A DNA stretch of 64,000 bases from Phytohabitans sp036906915. Its GTDB lineage: Bacteria > Actinomycetota > Actinomycetes > Mycobacteriales > Micromonosporaceae. Shown one piece after another: positions 1 through 8,710 of this stretch; within the stretch, counting starts at the first letter, position 1, and the number at the start of each line of letters is the position of its first letter. The stretch spans positions 186,001 through 250,000 of the forward strand of contig NZ_JBAKHX010000001.1 of assembly GCF_036906915.1 (NCBI RefSeq), read 5' to 3'. The notes below the pieces were generated by a model that did not search any database, was not told the origin of the DNA, and saw only the letters and a list, made by a program, of their open reading frames with translations. The translations under genes and the position numbers were made by a program.

Positions 1-549
1 CTGCCACAGCGCCAGTCGGCTCTGCGGGTCTAGGCCGGCGGTCGGCTCGTCGAGGAAGAGCACCGCCGGACGGTGCGCCACCGCTCGGGCGAGCTGCACC
101 CGCTGGGCGAGGCCTCCGGAGAGCGTGCGCGGCAGGGCCTTCGCCCGCTCGGTGAGGGTGAACTGTGCGAGCAGTTCGTCGGTGCGCCGCCGCGCGTCCG
201 AGGCGCGCATGTTGAAGAACCGGCAGTGCAGGTACACGTTCTCGTACACCGAGCAGCTGCGGTCGAGCGTGTTGAACTGGTTCACCACGCCGATCGCGCG
301 CTTGACGCGCACCGGCTCCGCGGCCACATCGACGCCCGCGACGGTGATCCGGCCCGACGTCGGCCGGATGCGGGTGGTGCACATACCCATCGTGGTGGTC
401 TTTCCCGCACCGTTCGGGCCCAGTAGCCCGAACACCTCGCCGGGCACGACCGTCAGGTCGATGGCGTCGGCGGCGGTGACCTCCGGCGTACGGGGACGCG
501 GCCCCGGATAGACCTTCGTTGCCTTCTCTATGGTGACGACCGGGGTCAC
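1..549 (-). CDS. ABC transporter ATP-binding protein, DrrA-like (3' part outside window)
   Basis: The first 183 codons of an ABC ATPase; the gene continues beyond the left edge. The Walker A GPNGAGKTT, signature LSGG and Walker B FLDEPTAGLD motifs are all present, so the nucleotide-binding core is nearly complete. Sequence style (an early TMGM after Walker A, then the NQFNTLD stretch) matches the daunorubicin-resistance (DrrA) type, which with a separate permease exports drugs or lipids; the permease would be further left. The start is taken as GTG at 549, whose GTGA overlaps the stop of the epimerase-like gene by 4 nt, implying translational coupling. It is probably the exporter of the tailoring operon. 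Family call is strong; drug export is inference. Confidence 0.88.
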   Translation of the reverse strand, partial: MTPVVTIEKATKVYPGPRPRTPEVTAADAIDLTVVPGEVFGLLGPNGAGKTTTMGMCTTRIRPTSGRITVAGVDVAAEPVRVKRAIGVVNQFNTLDRSCSVYENVYLHCRFFNMRASDARRRTDELLAQFTLTERAKALPRTLSGGLAQRVQLARAVAHRPAVLFLDEPTAGLDPQSRLALWQ

Positions 550-1340
550 ACGGGCCTCCTGCTCAGGTCGCCGGCGCCCGGTCGGCTGACGACCGGAGCG
601 TCGAGATACGAGTCGATCGCGCGCTGGTAGTAGGTCGGCCCGAAGCCGAACTGGTTGATCCGCGGCACGAGCCGCCGCAGCTTGTCCACTGAGATCGGAT
701 AGTCGGTCGCGACCAGCACGTACCGCCACCGGGCGGCCACGTCGAGCCGGTGCTCCAGGTAGGCGACGATCTGCTCGACCGGCACCGAGACGCCGGTGGC
801 CACGTTGACGACGTCGCGCCGCGCGGCCGTGCCGAGCAGGGTGTCGACGATCTCCACCGCGTCGGTGACAGCGATGAGGTCGCGGTGGGCGCCGCGGTGC
901 AGCCGCGCCTCGCCGAAGCCGATCTGGCTGGCCAGCGTGGGCACGAGCTGGTGCGGCGGCTGGCCCGGACCGACCAGGTGCGCCATGCGCACCACGAGAT
1001 AGTCCAGGCCCGGGGTCGCTTCGAGTTGGGCTTCCACAGTGGCCTTGTGCCGCCCGTAGGGCGAGCGCATGGCGGGCCGGTCGTCCTCCCGGCCCTGGCA
1101 GTGCGAGGCGCCGTACATCTCCGCGGACGCGGTCGAGAAGTACAGCAGTCGGCGGCCGGTGCGCAGGCACTGCGTCACGGTGGTCCGCAACAGCGCCAGC
1201 TCCCGCGCGTACTCCTCGGGGGCGACGCACTGGGTACTGGAGACACCGGCCGCGAACGCGACGGTGTCATGGTGGCGGTCGGCGATCGCCTCCAGGTGTG
1301 AGGCGATGAAGCCGCTACCGACGATGTCCATGCCATGCAC
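546..1340 (-). CDS. NAD-dependent epimerase/dehydratase family protein
   Basis: A 264-aa extended-SDR protein. The N-terminus has a Rossmann glycine motif, IVGSGFIASHL, and the catalytic region shows a STASAEMYG strand followed by YGRHK, the YxxxK active-site pair. It is shorter than typical sugar-nucleotide epimerases (about 310 aa), so the C-terminal substrate domain is reduced. It lies third in a leftward operon, 48 bp after the FAD monooxygenase, and overlaps the ABC ATPase start by GTGA. With a glycosyltransferase in the divergent operon it could modify an NDP-sugar, but a ketoreductase or lactone role is equally possible. The substrate cannot be read from the sequence. Confidence 0.8.
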   Translation of the reverse strand: MHGMDIVGSGFIASHLEAIADRHHDTVAFAAGVSSTQCVAPEEYARELALLRTTVTQCLRTGRRLLYFSTASAEMYGASHCQGREDDRPAMRSPYGRHKATVEAQLEATPGLDYLVVRMAHLVGPGQPPHQLVPTLASQIGFGEARLHRGAHRDLIAVTDAVEIVDTLLGTAARRDVVNVATGVSVPVEQIVAYLEHRLDVAARWRYVLVATDYPISVDKLRRLVPRINQFGFGPTYYQRAIDSYLDAPVVSRPGAGDLSRRPV

Positions 1341-1388
1341 GGTGTCAGCCGCCGCTCGAAGGGCGCTGGTGCCGCCCTTGAACCCCGC

Positions 1389-2891
1389 TCAGCCCAGGTG
1401 GACGCGCAGGTGCTCGGCCACCCGTGGTGCCTCGTCGAGGGCGCCCGCATACCCGGTGTGCCCGTCGGGGCGTACCAGGATCAGGTGGCCCTCACCGGCG
1501 GCGAGCCCCAGGCGTTGCCGGACCGGCGCGGCGGCCGGGACGACGAGCGTGGTGGCGCCGATCCGCCCGCCGGCCACGGCCGCCGCGGCGGCCGCCGCGG
1601 CCGGGCCCGAGCCGTCAGCGAACGCCAGCGCGACCCAAGATCCGCGCCGCAAGGCCGCGAACAGGCCGGGCCCCGTCTCATCAGGACGGACATTTGGTAT
1701 CCGCTCGCCGCGCGCCCGTCCCCCGGACAGCGGGGAGTCGGGGTAGGCCAGGTCGAGCTGGCTGCGCTTGTTGCGGCGGATGCCGGCCACCACCAGGTCC
1801 GGGTCGGGCGGCTCGTGCTGGCCGCCCCAGTACGAGCGTTCGGTGTGCGCCAGCAGCCGGTGGGACACCGGCATCCGTTCCGCCTCATACGTGTCGAGCA
1901 GCCGTTCCGGTGCCTTGTCGCGTACCACGGCCGCGAGCTTCCAGCCGAGGTTGACCGCGTCTTGGATGCCGGTGTTCATGCCCTGGGCGCTGACCGGCAT
2001 GACCGTGCGGGCGGCGTCACCGGCGAGCAGGAACCGGCCCGAGCGCAGCCGGTCGGCGACGCTGTTGTGCAGGCGGATCCGCCAGTTGAAGCAGGCGTCG
2101 AGCAGGTCCAGGGCCGGTTCGCCGCTGCCGGCGCGGAACAGCGCCCGCAGTTCGTCGACCGTGGGGGCGTCCACGTGGGACGGATCGGGGTCGGTGGTGC
2201 TCATGAACAGGCGGCGCCGGCCGTCGGGCAGCGGCAGGCTGCCGAGCGTGCCCAGCGGCCCGAACCACAGGTGGCCGGTGGTGGGGCCGCCCAGCTCCGG
2301 GGCGCACCGGGCGTCGACCTGGACGAGCTGGGTGCCGGGGAACCGCTTGGTGTGCCAGCCGAACCCGAACGGCTCGCGGAGGTTGGCGTGCGAGCCCTGC
2401 GCCAGCACCACCCACTGGGCGCGCACCTCGCGGGTGCCGCCGGTGCCGGCCAGCGTGACTGCGGCGGTGTCCGGTGCCGGGTGGCGGGCCGCCGTGGCCG
2501 CCCACCCGCGCTCGACCCGCACGCCGAGCCCGGCGAGCGCCTGTGTGAGCAGTCGCTCGGTCTCGGGCTGACCGATCAGCAGCGGCAGCGGGTACGGCGA
2601 GTCGGGTTCGCTGACGTCCAGCTCGACCGTCTCCCGGCCGAAGACGTGGTAGACGCGGTGGCGGAACGAGACGCCGGCCCGCTGGTATTCCGCCACCGGC
2701 AAGCCCATCGTGTCGAAGAGCTCCAGCGTGCGCTGCCACACCGTGCACGCGCGGCTGCCGGGGCGCGGCTCGGGGCGGCGGTCGACGACCCGGCAGGTCA
2801 CGCCGCGGCGAGCCAGCTCGACCGCGCAGGCCAGCCCGACCGGCCCGGCGCCGACCACGAGGACGTCGGTCTCTTCGACGGCGGCGCTCAC
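1389..2891 (-). CDS. FAD-dependent aromatic monooxygenase (PHBH/aromatic polyketide hydroxylase type)
   Basis: A 500-aa class A flavoprotein monooxygenase. An N-terminal VVGAGPVGLA dinucleotide-binding motif, the later LLAGDAAR FAD motif and the MNTGIQDAVNLGWKLA helix are all visible, in the order and spacing of the RdmE/PgaE aromatic polyketide hydroxylases. The C-terminal thioredoxin-like domain ends near ILVRPDGHTGYAG, which is also typical. I start at GTG 2891, whose GTGA overlaps the stop of the DUF1796 gene; a longer upstream reading is open but only re-reads that gene. It probably hydroxylates an aromatic intermediate with NAD(P)H and O2. A second, divergent member of the family is encoded at 15453-16949. 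Confidence 0.9.
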   Translation of the reverse strand: MSAAVEETDVLVVGAGPVGLACAVELARRGVTCRVVDRRPEPRPGSRACTVWQRTLELFDTMGLPVAEYQRAGVSFRHRVYHVFGRETVELDVSEPDSPYPLPLLIGQPETERLLTQALAGLGVRVERGWAATAARHPAPDTAAVTLAGTGGTREVRAQWVVLAQGSHANLREPFGFGWHTKRFPGTQLVQVDARCAPELGGPTTGHLWFGPLGTLGSLPLPDGRRRLFMSTTDPDPSHVDAPTVDELRALFRAGSGEPALDLLDACFNWRIRLHNSVADRLRSGRFLLAGDAARTVMPVSAQGMNTGIQDAVNLGWKLAAVVRDKAPERLLDTYEAERMPVSHRLLAHTERSYWGGQHEPPDPDLVVAGIRRNKRSQLDLAYPDSPLSGGRARGERIPNVRPDETGPGLFAALRRGSWVALAFADGSGPAAAAAAAAVAGGRIGATTLVVPAAAPVRQRLGLAAGEGHLILVRPDGHTGYAGALDEAPRVAEHLRVHLG

Positions 2892-3550
2892 AACGCCACC
2901 CCGGTCCGCAGTGGACGCAGGCCGGCCAGCTTGGGGAAGAGCCGGTCCCAGGCCGCGCCGTCGCCCTGCCAGTGCACGGTGCGCGGCTGCGGCACCGGCA
3001 GGCCCGCCATGTAGAGCCCGTCGGCGAGCAGGGCCACCTCCCCGCCGAGCGCCGCGACGTCCGGCAGTGCGGCGTCGCGGGCCCACAGCAGCGCGAACCG
3101 GTGCCCGGGGTTACGGTCGCGCAGCACGTCACGCAGCTCCACGAGCTGCTCGTGGGTGAACGTGTCGTAGGGATCGCGCCGCACGTACAGCACCGCCCGC
3201 GCGGATCGGGTCGTGGTGCGCCAACGCCCCAGCAGGTGGTCGGCGCGGGCGCGCAGCTGCGGGTAATCCTCCGCTACCAGTTCGGGGCGCATGAGACCGT
3301 CCGGACCGGACCTGAAGATGTGCCGCACCCGAAGCCCGCTGGGCTCGTCCCGCACATACCTGCGGTCCTCGGTCACCACGAGGCCGTCGCGCTGGAAGAA
3401 GTCGGCGAAGTCGGTGCGCAACACGTGCGCCAGGGCGGCGTGGTCGCTGATGTACCAGTCGAACACGTGCGCCTGCTGCCGCCCGGTGAGCCGGCGCAGC
3501 TGGGCTGTCACCTCACAGTCGAATCCCAGCCCGATGTAGTTGTCGAACAC
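2888..3550 (-). CDS. DUF1796 family putative cysteine peptidase-like protein
   Basis: A 220-aa protein matching the DUF1796 pattern: an N-terminal IGLGFDCEV segment, then LRR...VFDWYIS, followed by a mixed alpha/beta body. The family is annotated as a putative papain-like cysteine peptidase; the Cys in the GFDCEV segment and a downstream His-Asp would be the candidate catalytic residues, but activity is not established. The start is GTG 3550 with GGGAGG 4 nt upstream. It is the first gene of the leftward operon and overlaps the monooxygenase by GTGA. Finding it promoter-proximal in a tailoring operon is unusual; its role is unknown. Confidence 0.75.
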   Translation of the reverse strand: MFDNYIGLGFDCEVTAQLRRLTGRQQAHVFDWYISDHAALAHVLRTDFADFFQRDGLVVTEDRRYVRDEPSGLRVRHIFRSGPDGLMRPELVAEDYPQLRARADHLLGRWRTTTRSARAVLYVRRDPYDTFTHEQLVELRDVLRDRNPGHRFALLWARDAALPDVAALGGEVALLADGLYMAGLPVPQPRTVHWQGDGAAWDRLFPKLAGLRPLRTGVAL

Positions 3551-3675
3551 GACGCCTCCCCACGGCCCTGACGGACGGGCACCGTCACCGTGCGCCGCGC
3601 CACTGTGGACTCGCTCGAATGCCGATGGAGGCGGCACCAGCGATCCTCGACCCCGGTGCCGGAGCATTCGCCGCC
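3551..3675. promoter_or_regulatory. Divergent promoter region of the tailoring operons
   Basis: 125 bp between the DUF1796 start and the likely amidohydrolase start. Both operons must be driven from here. I see no unambiguous -35/-10 pair and no strong palindrome. If the amidohydrolase begins at the upstream ATG 3619, the gap shrinks to 68 bp. Confidence 0.5.
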
Positions 3676-4905
3676 ATGGGCAGCACACTCTTTCGCCGCG
3701 TCCGCGTCTTCGACGGAACCCAGCGCCTGGACGCCACTGACGTGCTGGTGCGTGACGGCCGGATCGCCGAGGTCGGCGGTCGCGCGGTCCGGGCCGCCGG
3801 CCAGCGGTCCGAAGTGGTCGACGGGCAGGGGCGGCAGACGCTGCTGCCCGGCCTCATCGACGCGCACACGCACATCGTCGAGGGCGCGCTGGCTCGCGCG
3901 CTGCGGTTCGGCGTGACCACCGAGCTGGACATGGCGAACCCGCCGGTGCTGATTCGCGCCGCCAAGACGGAGTACGAGGACCCCTCCACGCCGCCGACGG
4001 CCGACGTGCGCTCCGCGGGGGCGGCGGCGACGGTACCCGGAGGGCACGGCACCCAGTTCTTCCCGGGCGTGCCGACGCTGCGCTCCCCCGGCGAGGCGGC
4101 CGGTTTCGTGGCTGACCGGGTCGCCGAGGGCTCGGACTACCTGAAAATCCACTACGCGGACGGCGTGCCACGCGGCCGCGGCCCGGTGCCGGTGCTCGAC
4201 CCGCCCACCGTGGCGGCACTCGCCACCGCCGCCCACGAGCGTGGTCTGCTGGCGGTGGCACACGTCGGCACCCTCGCCGCGGCCGTCGAGGCGCTGACCG
4301 CTGGCGTGGACGGTCTGGCGCACGTGTTCGCCGACGCGCAGCCCGCCGACCCCGACACCGGGCCGATCGCCGAGTTCGCGGCGCTGGCCGCCGAGCGGCA
4401 GGCGTTCCTCGTCCCCACGCTCACGATGATCGACATGTACGCCGGCGGCACCGGGATCTGCGATCTGGCCGACGATCCGGCGCTTGCTCCCCTGCTGTCC
4501 GACGAGGACAGGCAGCTGCTGGGCCGGCAGCGTTCCGGCGCCAACCCGGCCCTGCCCCTGTACCCGGAGAGCGCCGCGACAGGGGTACGCGCCGCGGTCG
4601 CGGCCGGCGTGCCGATCCTCGCCGGCACCGACATGGTCTTCGCCCTGCACGGGGCCGCGCTGCACCGGGAACTCGAACTGCTCGTCGCCGCCGGCCTCAG
4701 CACCGCGCAGGCCCTGACCGCCGCGACCGCCACCCCGGCGCGGGCGTTCGGGCTCGACGACCGGGGCCGCATCGCGCCAGGGCTGCGCGCCGACCTGCTG
4801 CTCGTCGACGGCGACCCGCTCGCCGACATCCGGTGCACCCGGGCGATCGCCGGCGTGTGGCAGCGCGGCGCGCAGGTGTCCGCCCGACCGGTACTCGCAC
4901 GGTGA
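3676..4905 (+). CDS. Amidohydrolase family protein (metal-dependent)
   Basis: A 409-aa protein of the imidazolonepropionase-like amidohydrolase group. The small beta-sandwich at the N-terminus (DVLVRDGRIAEVG) is followed by the metal-binding DAHTHI (HxH), a lysine in DYLKIHYADG that is the usual carbamylated position, AHVGT and later DGLAHVFAD histidines, and a GTDMVF aspartate. All metal ligands appear intact. I prefer ATG 3676, preceded by GGAG, because family members begin right before this beta-strand; ATG 3619 would add 19 residues. It is first in a rightward operon with the glycosyltransferase 11 bp downstream. It could hydrolyse a lactam, lactone or amide in the product or clear toxic intermediates. 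Confidence 0.85.
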   Translation: MGSTLFRRVRVFDGTQRLDATDVLVRDGRIAEVGGRAVRAAGQRSEVVDGQGRQTLLPGLIDAHTHIVEGALARALRFGVTTELDMANPPVLIRAAKTEYEDPSTPPTADVRSAGAAATVPGGHGTQFFPGVPTLRSPGEAAGFVADRVAEGSDYLKIHYADGVPRGRGPVPVLDPPTVAALATAAHERGLLAVAHVGTLAAAVEALTAGVDGLAHVFADAQPADPDTGPIAEFAALAAERQAFLVPTLTMIDMYAGGTGICDLADDPALAPLLSDEDRQLLGRQRSGANPALPLYPESAATGVRAAVAAGVPILAGTDMVFALHGAALHRELELLVAAGLSTAQALTAATATPARAFGLDDRGRIAPGLRADLLLVDGDPLADIRCTRAIAGVWQRGAQVSARPVLAR

Positions 4906-4916
4906 AGGAGGCCCTG

Positions 4917-6203
4917 ATGATCCGAGTACTGATCGCGACCAGCGCCGGCACCTCGCACGTCGGCAAGGTCGCGCCCGTCGCCACCGAGCTCGTGCGGCGC
5001 GGCGCCGAGGTGGCCTGGTACGCCGGCGACCGGTACCGCGACGCGGTGCTCGCCACCGGTGCCCGGTACCTGCCCGGCTCCGGCGAGGCGCTGCCCGAGA
5101 TGGACGCCATCGAGGAGCGCCACCCCGAGTTGGTGGGGATGCCCGAGCACAAGCGCGGGTCGTGGTGGCTGGAGCATGTGATGGTCGGCCCAGCCGGCGC
5201 ACAGTACACCGAATTGTCCAAGGCCCTGCGGGAGTTCCCCGCCGACGTCGTGCTCGCCGACTCCACAGTGCTCGGTGCCGGGCTGCTGCACGAGATCGAG
5301 CAGCCGTTGTGGGCCACGCTGAGCGTCGCGCCGATGGCCATCCCTGACCCGGACGTGCCGCCGTACGGGCCTGGCTGGCAGCCCGGCTCCGGCCCGCTGT
5401 ACCGGCTGCGCAACGCGCTCGCGAGCCGGATCGGTGAGGGCCTGATGATGCGCGACCCGCTGCGTCGGATGAACGCGATCCGGGCGGAGCTCGGCCTCGT
5501 GCCGGTGCGCTCGCCGTTCGCCGCCAACGCCACCCCGTACCTGTACCTCCAGGCCACCACGCCCAGCTTCGAGTACCCGCGCCGGGAGCTGCCGCCCCAG
5601 GTGCGCTTCGTCGGCCCGCTGCTGCCCGACCCGCCTCCCGACTTCACCCCGCCCGCCTGGTGGTCCGAACTGGACCGACGCCGCGCTGTGCTGGTCAGCC
5701 AGGGCACGGTCGCCACGTCGACCGGGGGCATGGTGGAGCCGGCGGTGCGGGCGCTGGCCGGCACCGACCTGCTGGTCGTGGTCACCGGCCGGGGCACCGC
5801 ACACCTCGGCGCGCTCGGCGACAACGTGCGCACCGCCGAGTACCTGCCGCACGACGCGCTGATGCCGAAGATGGCCGCGGTCGTCACCAGCGGCGGGTAC
5901 GGCACCGTGCAGCTCGCGCTGAAGCACGGGATACCGCTGGTGACCGCCGGCGCCACCGAGGACAAACCCGAGGTGTGCGCCCGGGTCGCGTGGTCCGGCG
6001 CCGGGGTGTTCCTGCGCGGCGGGCGCCCGAGTCCACAGCGGATCGCGGCGGCGGTGCGGCAGGTCCTCGACGACCCCTCGTACCGGCGGCGGGCCCGCGC
6101 GCTGGCCGACGACTTCGCGCGACACGACGCGCCCGCCGAGATCGCCCGGCTGCTGGCGGACCTGGTCGCGGAGCACCGGCAAAACTCGCCCGCGGCAGGG
6201 TGA
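4917..6203 (+). CDS. GT1-family glycosyltransferase (MGT/macrolide type)
   Basis: A 428-aa GT-B glycosyltransferase. The N-terminal acceptor domain starts with MIRVLIATSAGTSHVGK and a P/V-rich helix, and the C-terminal donor domain carries TSGGYGTVQLALKHGIP, equivalent to the HGGxGT nucleotide-sugar motif but with Ser in place of the first His, followed by GATEDKPEVCARV. This variant is common in actinomycete natural-product glycosyltransferases. The start ATG 4917 has a strong AAGGAGG site. It sits between the amidohydrolase and an MBL hydrolase and probably glycosylates the cluster's product using an NDP-sugar. No deoxysugar biosynthesis set is visible in the window. Confidence 0.88.
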   Translation: MIRVLIATSAGTSHVGKVAPVATELVRRGAEVAWYAGDRYRDAVLATGARYLPGSGEALPEMDAIEERHPELVGMPEHKRGSWWLEHVMVGPAGAQYTELSKALREFPADVVLADSTVLGAGLLHEIEQPLWATLSVAPMAIPDPDVPPYGPGWQPGSGPLYRLRNALASRIGEGLMMRDPLRRMNAIRAELGLVPVRSPFAANATPYLYLQATTPSFEYPRRELPPQVRFVGPLLPDPPPDFTPPAWWSELDRRRAVLVSQGTVATSTGGMVEPAVRALAGTDLLVVVTGRGTAHLGALGDNVRTAEYLPHDALMPKMAAVVTSGGYGTVQLALKHGIPLVTAGATEDKPEVCARVAWSGAGVFLRGGRPSPQRIAAAVRQVLDDPSYRRRARALADDFARHDAPAEIARLLADLVAEHRQNSPAAG

Positions 6204-6206
6204 GGG

Positions 6207-6905
6207 ATGCGCCTCTACCTGCTGCGCACCGGGACGATCCGTGCGATCGAAGCTCCGGTGCCCGCGTACCTGCTCGTGGACGGCGACGGCGCGACCCTTG
6301 TGGACACCGGCTACCCGATCGACCTCGGAGCGGACCCGGACGGCTTCGTGACGGTCTCGCCAGCCGAAAACCTGCTGACGCAGCTCGAACGGCTCGACGT
6401 CCGGCCCGCCGACGTGCACCGCGTCATCTGCACCCACCTCGACCCCGACCACGCCGGCAACCATGACCGCTTCCCCGACGCCGAGTTCGTCGTGCAGCGG
6501 CGGCACCTCGACGCCGCCCGGGCCGGCGACGTCGACCGGATCGAGCTGATCCGGGACCGCTGGGACGCGCCCGGCCTGCGATACCGCCTCGTCGACGGTG
6601 ACGTCGAGCTGTCACCGTGCCTGCGCCTGTTGGCCACCGACGGCCACGTCCCCGGCCACCAGTCCGTGCTGGTGCGGCTGCCGAACACCGGCGCGGTGCT
6701 GCTGGCCGGCGACGCCGTGCCGATGGCTGGCTGCGCCGACGCCGAGCGCCGTCCTATCACACCATTCGATGTGGACGGGCCGGCGGTGCGGCGCAGCACG
6801 GCCAGGCTGGCGGCGATCGCGGCGGAGACCGGCGCGCTCGTGGTGTACGGGCACGACGCCGCACAGTGGGCCACCCTGCGCACGTTCCCCAACTGCTACG
6901 ACTAG
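6207..6905 (+). CDS. MBL-fold hydrolase (AHL-lactonase-like)
   Basis: A 232-aa metallo-beta-lactamase-fold protein. The metal motif reads THLDPDHAGN: the first His, Asp and last His of HxHxDH are kept while the second His is Asp, a substitution seen in some lactonase-like MBLs. Further ligands appear in TDGHVPGHQS (His), LLAGDAV (Asp) and VVYGHDAAQW (His). It starts 3 nt after the glycosyltransferase stop (TGAGGGATG), so the pair is coupled. Similar enzymes open lactones or cleave thioesters, and in aromatic polyketide clusters MBL proteins can release ACP-bound chains; here the substrate is unknown. Confidence 0.82.
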   Translation: MRLYLLRTGTIRAIEAPVPAYLLVDGDGATLVDTGYPIDLGADPDGFVTVSPAENLLTQLERLDVRPADVHRVICTHLDPDHAGNHDRFPDAEFVVQRRHLDAARAGDVDRIELIRDRWDAPGLRYRLVDGDVELSPCLRLLATDGHVPGHQSVLVRLPNTGAVLLAGDAVPMAGCADAERRPITPFDVDGPAVRRSTARLAAIAAETGALVVYGHDAAQWATLRTFPNCYD

Positions 6906-6929
6906 CGACTGATACGACTAGGAGCGCCG

Positions 6930-8117
6930 ATGCGGTTTCCCTTCGACACCAGCAGGCTGTACGAGCCGCCCACCGAGTTCGCCTGGCTGGTGCGGCACCG
7001 CCCGGTCGCGCCCATCGTGCTGCCCACGGGCGACCCGGCCTGGCTGGTCTGCGGGTACGAGGAGGTACGGGTGGCGCTGAGCGACCCGCGCTTCAGCCGC
7101 GCCGCCGCGACCGCCCCGGACGCGCCGCGGATGCGGCCGCTGCCGCCGGACCGCCGTGGCATCCTGGCCATGGACCCGCCCGCGCACACCCGGCTGCGCC
7201 GGCTGGTGGCGCGGGCGTTCGCGGCGCGCCGCGTGCGGGAGATGCGCGGCGACCTCGAGCACGTCGCCGCGGACCTGCTCGACCGGCTCAGCGCCGCCGG
7301 GCCGCCAGCAGATCTGGTACCGGGATTCGCGCTCCCCCTACCCATCACGGTGATCTGCGCGCTGCTGGGCGTGCCGCCGGCCGACCGGGCAACGTTCAGC
7401 GGCTGGACCGACACCATGCTCACGCTGACCGGGTCCACAGCCGACGAGGTGGGCGCCGCCCGCGCGGCGATGAACGGGTACCTCGCCGACCTGGTCGCCA
7501 AGAAGCGCCGCAACCCGCCGGCCGCCAACCCCGACCTGATGGACGAGCTGATCGCCGCCCGCGACGAGGAGGACCGGCTCAGCGAGGAAGAGCTCATCAT
7601 CTTCGCCAGCACGCTGCTGATCGCCGGCTACCACACCACGTCAGCGGCGATCGTCAACAGCGTCGTGGTGCTGATGCGGCACCCGGAGCAGTACCGCAGG
7701 CTGGTGCGGGAACCCGCGCGCGTCCCGTCCACGGTGGACGAGCTGCTGCGGTACTCGGCCGCGGCCACCAACGGCGGCAACCTGCGCGTTGCCGTCGAGC
7801 CGGTGACGCTTGGCGGAGTCGACATCAAGCCGGGTGAGGCCGTGCTGCCGGCGATCATCGCGGCCAACCGCGACCCCGCCGTGTTCGCCGACCCCGACCG
7901 CTTCGACCCGGACCGCGCCGACAACCCGCACCTGGCGTTCGGCGGCGGCGTCCACTACTGCCTGGGCGCCAACCTGGCCCGCCTGGAGCTGGAGGTCGCC
8001 CTGACCGCCCTGACGACCCGGTTCTCCGCCCTACGCCTGGCGGTGGACGAGGCGGAGCTGTCCTGGGACGACCGAGCCGTGATCAAACGCCTCGACCGCC
8101 TCCCGGTAGCCTGGTGA
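6930..8117 (+). CDS. Cytochrome P450
   Basis: A 395-aa soluble bacterial P450 of typical length. The I-helix oxygen-binding segment reads AGYHTTS, the K-helix ExxR is in VDELLRYS, and the heme-ligand loop is FGGGVHYCLG with the proximal Cys. The start ATG 6930 has AGGAG about 5 nt upstream and lies 24 nt after the MBL stop, so it is probably the last gene of the rightward operon. It would hydroxylate or couple the product, with ferredoxin partners encoded elsewhere. Its 3' end faces a convergent SDR across a 717-bp repeat-containing gap. Confidence 0.93.
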   Translation: MRFPFDTSRLYEPPTEFAWLVRHRPVAPIVLPTGDPAWLVCGYEEVRVALSDPRFSRAAATAPDAPRMRPLPPDRRGILAMDPPAHTRLRRLVARAFAARRVREMRGDLEHVAADLLDRLSAAGPPADLVPGFALPLPITVICALLGVPPADRATFSGWTDTMLTLTGSTADEVGAARAAMNGYLADLVAKKRRNPPAANPDLMDELIAARDEEDRLSEEELIIFASTLLIAGYHTTSAAIVNSVVVLMRHPEQYRRLVREPARVPSTVDELLRYSAAATNGGNLRVAVEPVTLGGVDIKPGEAVLPAIIAANRDPAVFADPDRFDPDRADNPHLAFGGGVHYCLGANLARLELEVALTALTTRFSALRLAVDEAELSWDDRAVIKRLDRLPVAW

Positions 8118-8141
8118 CTAGGGCTGTCCCCTCCTCTCGCC

Positions 8142-8217
8142 GATCAAGGCCAAACGCACGTGGTTCGATCTCTTTTCCACGTGCATATGGCCGCGATCGA
8201 CGCGCTTCTCCTTGATC
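8142..8217 (+). repeat. CACGTG palindromic repeat, copy 1
   Basis: Begins GATCAAGGCCAAACG, with an inner stem CACGTGG (8157-8163) and CCACGTG (8177-8183) and an outer CCTTGATC at 8210-8217. Its first ~43 nt equal the reverse complement of copy 2 by eye, while its right arm is diverged and longer. It lies just after the P450 stop and could act as a terminator. Confidence 0.85.
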
Positions 8218-8300
8218 GCCGCACGGCCCGGGCTTGAACCGACGCCCGCCCCGGCGCATCGCGCCCGCTGGCCACGCCGCGCACCCGCCCGCTCAAAGTC

Positions 8301-8334
8301 GCCGAGTTGAGGTCGCTATTCGTCCCAACTCGGC
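8301..8334. repeat. Inverted repeat (hairpin)
   Basis: GCCGAGTTG at 8301-8309 and its exact reverse complement CAACTCGGC at 8326-8334, separated by 16 nt. It lies inside the segment bracketed by the two CACGTG repeats and is not next to a gene end, so a terminator role is doubtful. Confidence 0.7.
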
Positions 8335-8710
8335 AACATCTCGCCGTCAAGGGCCCGGCGTCAGATCAACCGTCCCGGCCGAAGCCGCGTCACGGCCGGG
8401 CGTTTCGACCCGCGCGTCGTCGTCCTCGTGACCGCCGCGCCGCTGTCCCGGAAATCGCAGTGTCCGCCCGCTCGAAGACGGCACATTCCGCGAATCGCGT
8501 GCTCGGCCACGCGCAATCGCCGGCGCCAAGGGTCGACGGCGCTCCAGGACCTACCCAAGGCGCTCAACGCCAGCCACCCACGCCTAGACCTGCGAGCGCA
8601 CACCCTCCTGCGTGTTCAAGGACGGGTGCGTGCGCCCACCGACCACGGGATCGGCCCAACGCCGCGCGCGGCGGACCCCAGCTGACGGCTCGATCAAGGA
8701 AACCCGCAGG

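Noticed and set aside
1335..3014. Long plus-strand open frame opposite the monooxygenase
   Set aside because: It is a shadow of the minus-strand genes, caused by high third-position GC; its protein is Arg/Gly/Ala-rich and has no family resemblance.
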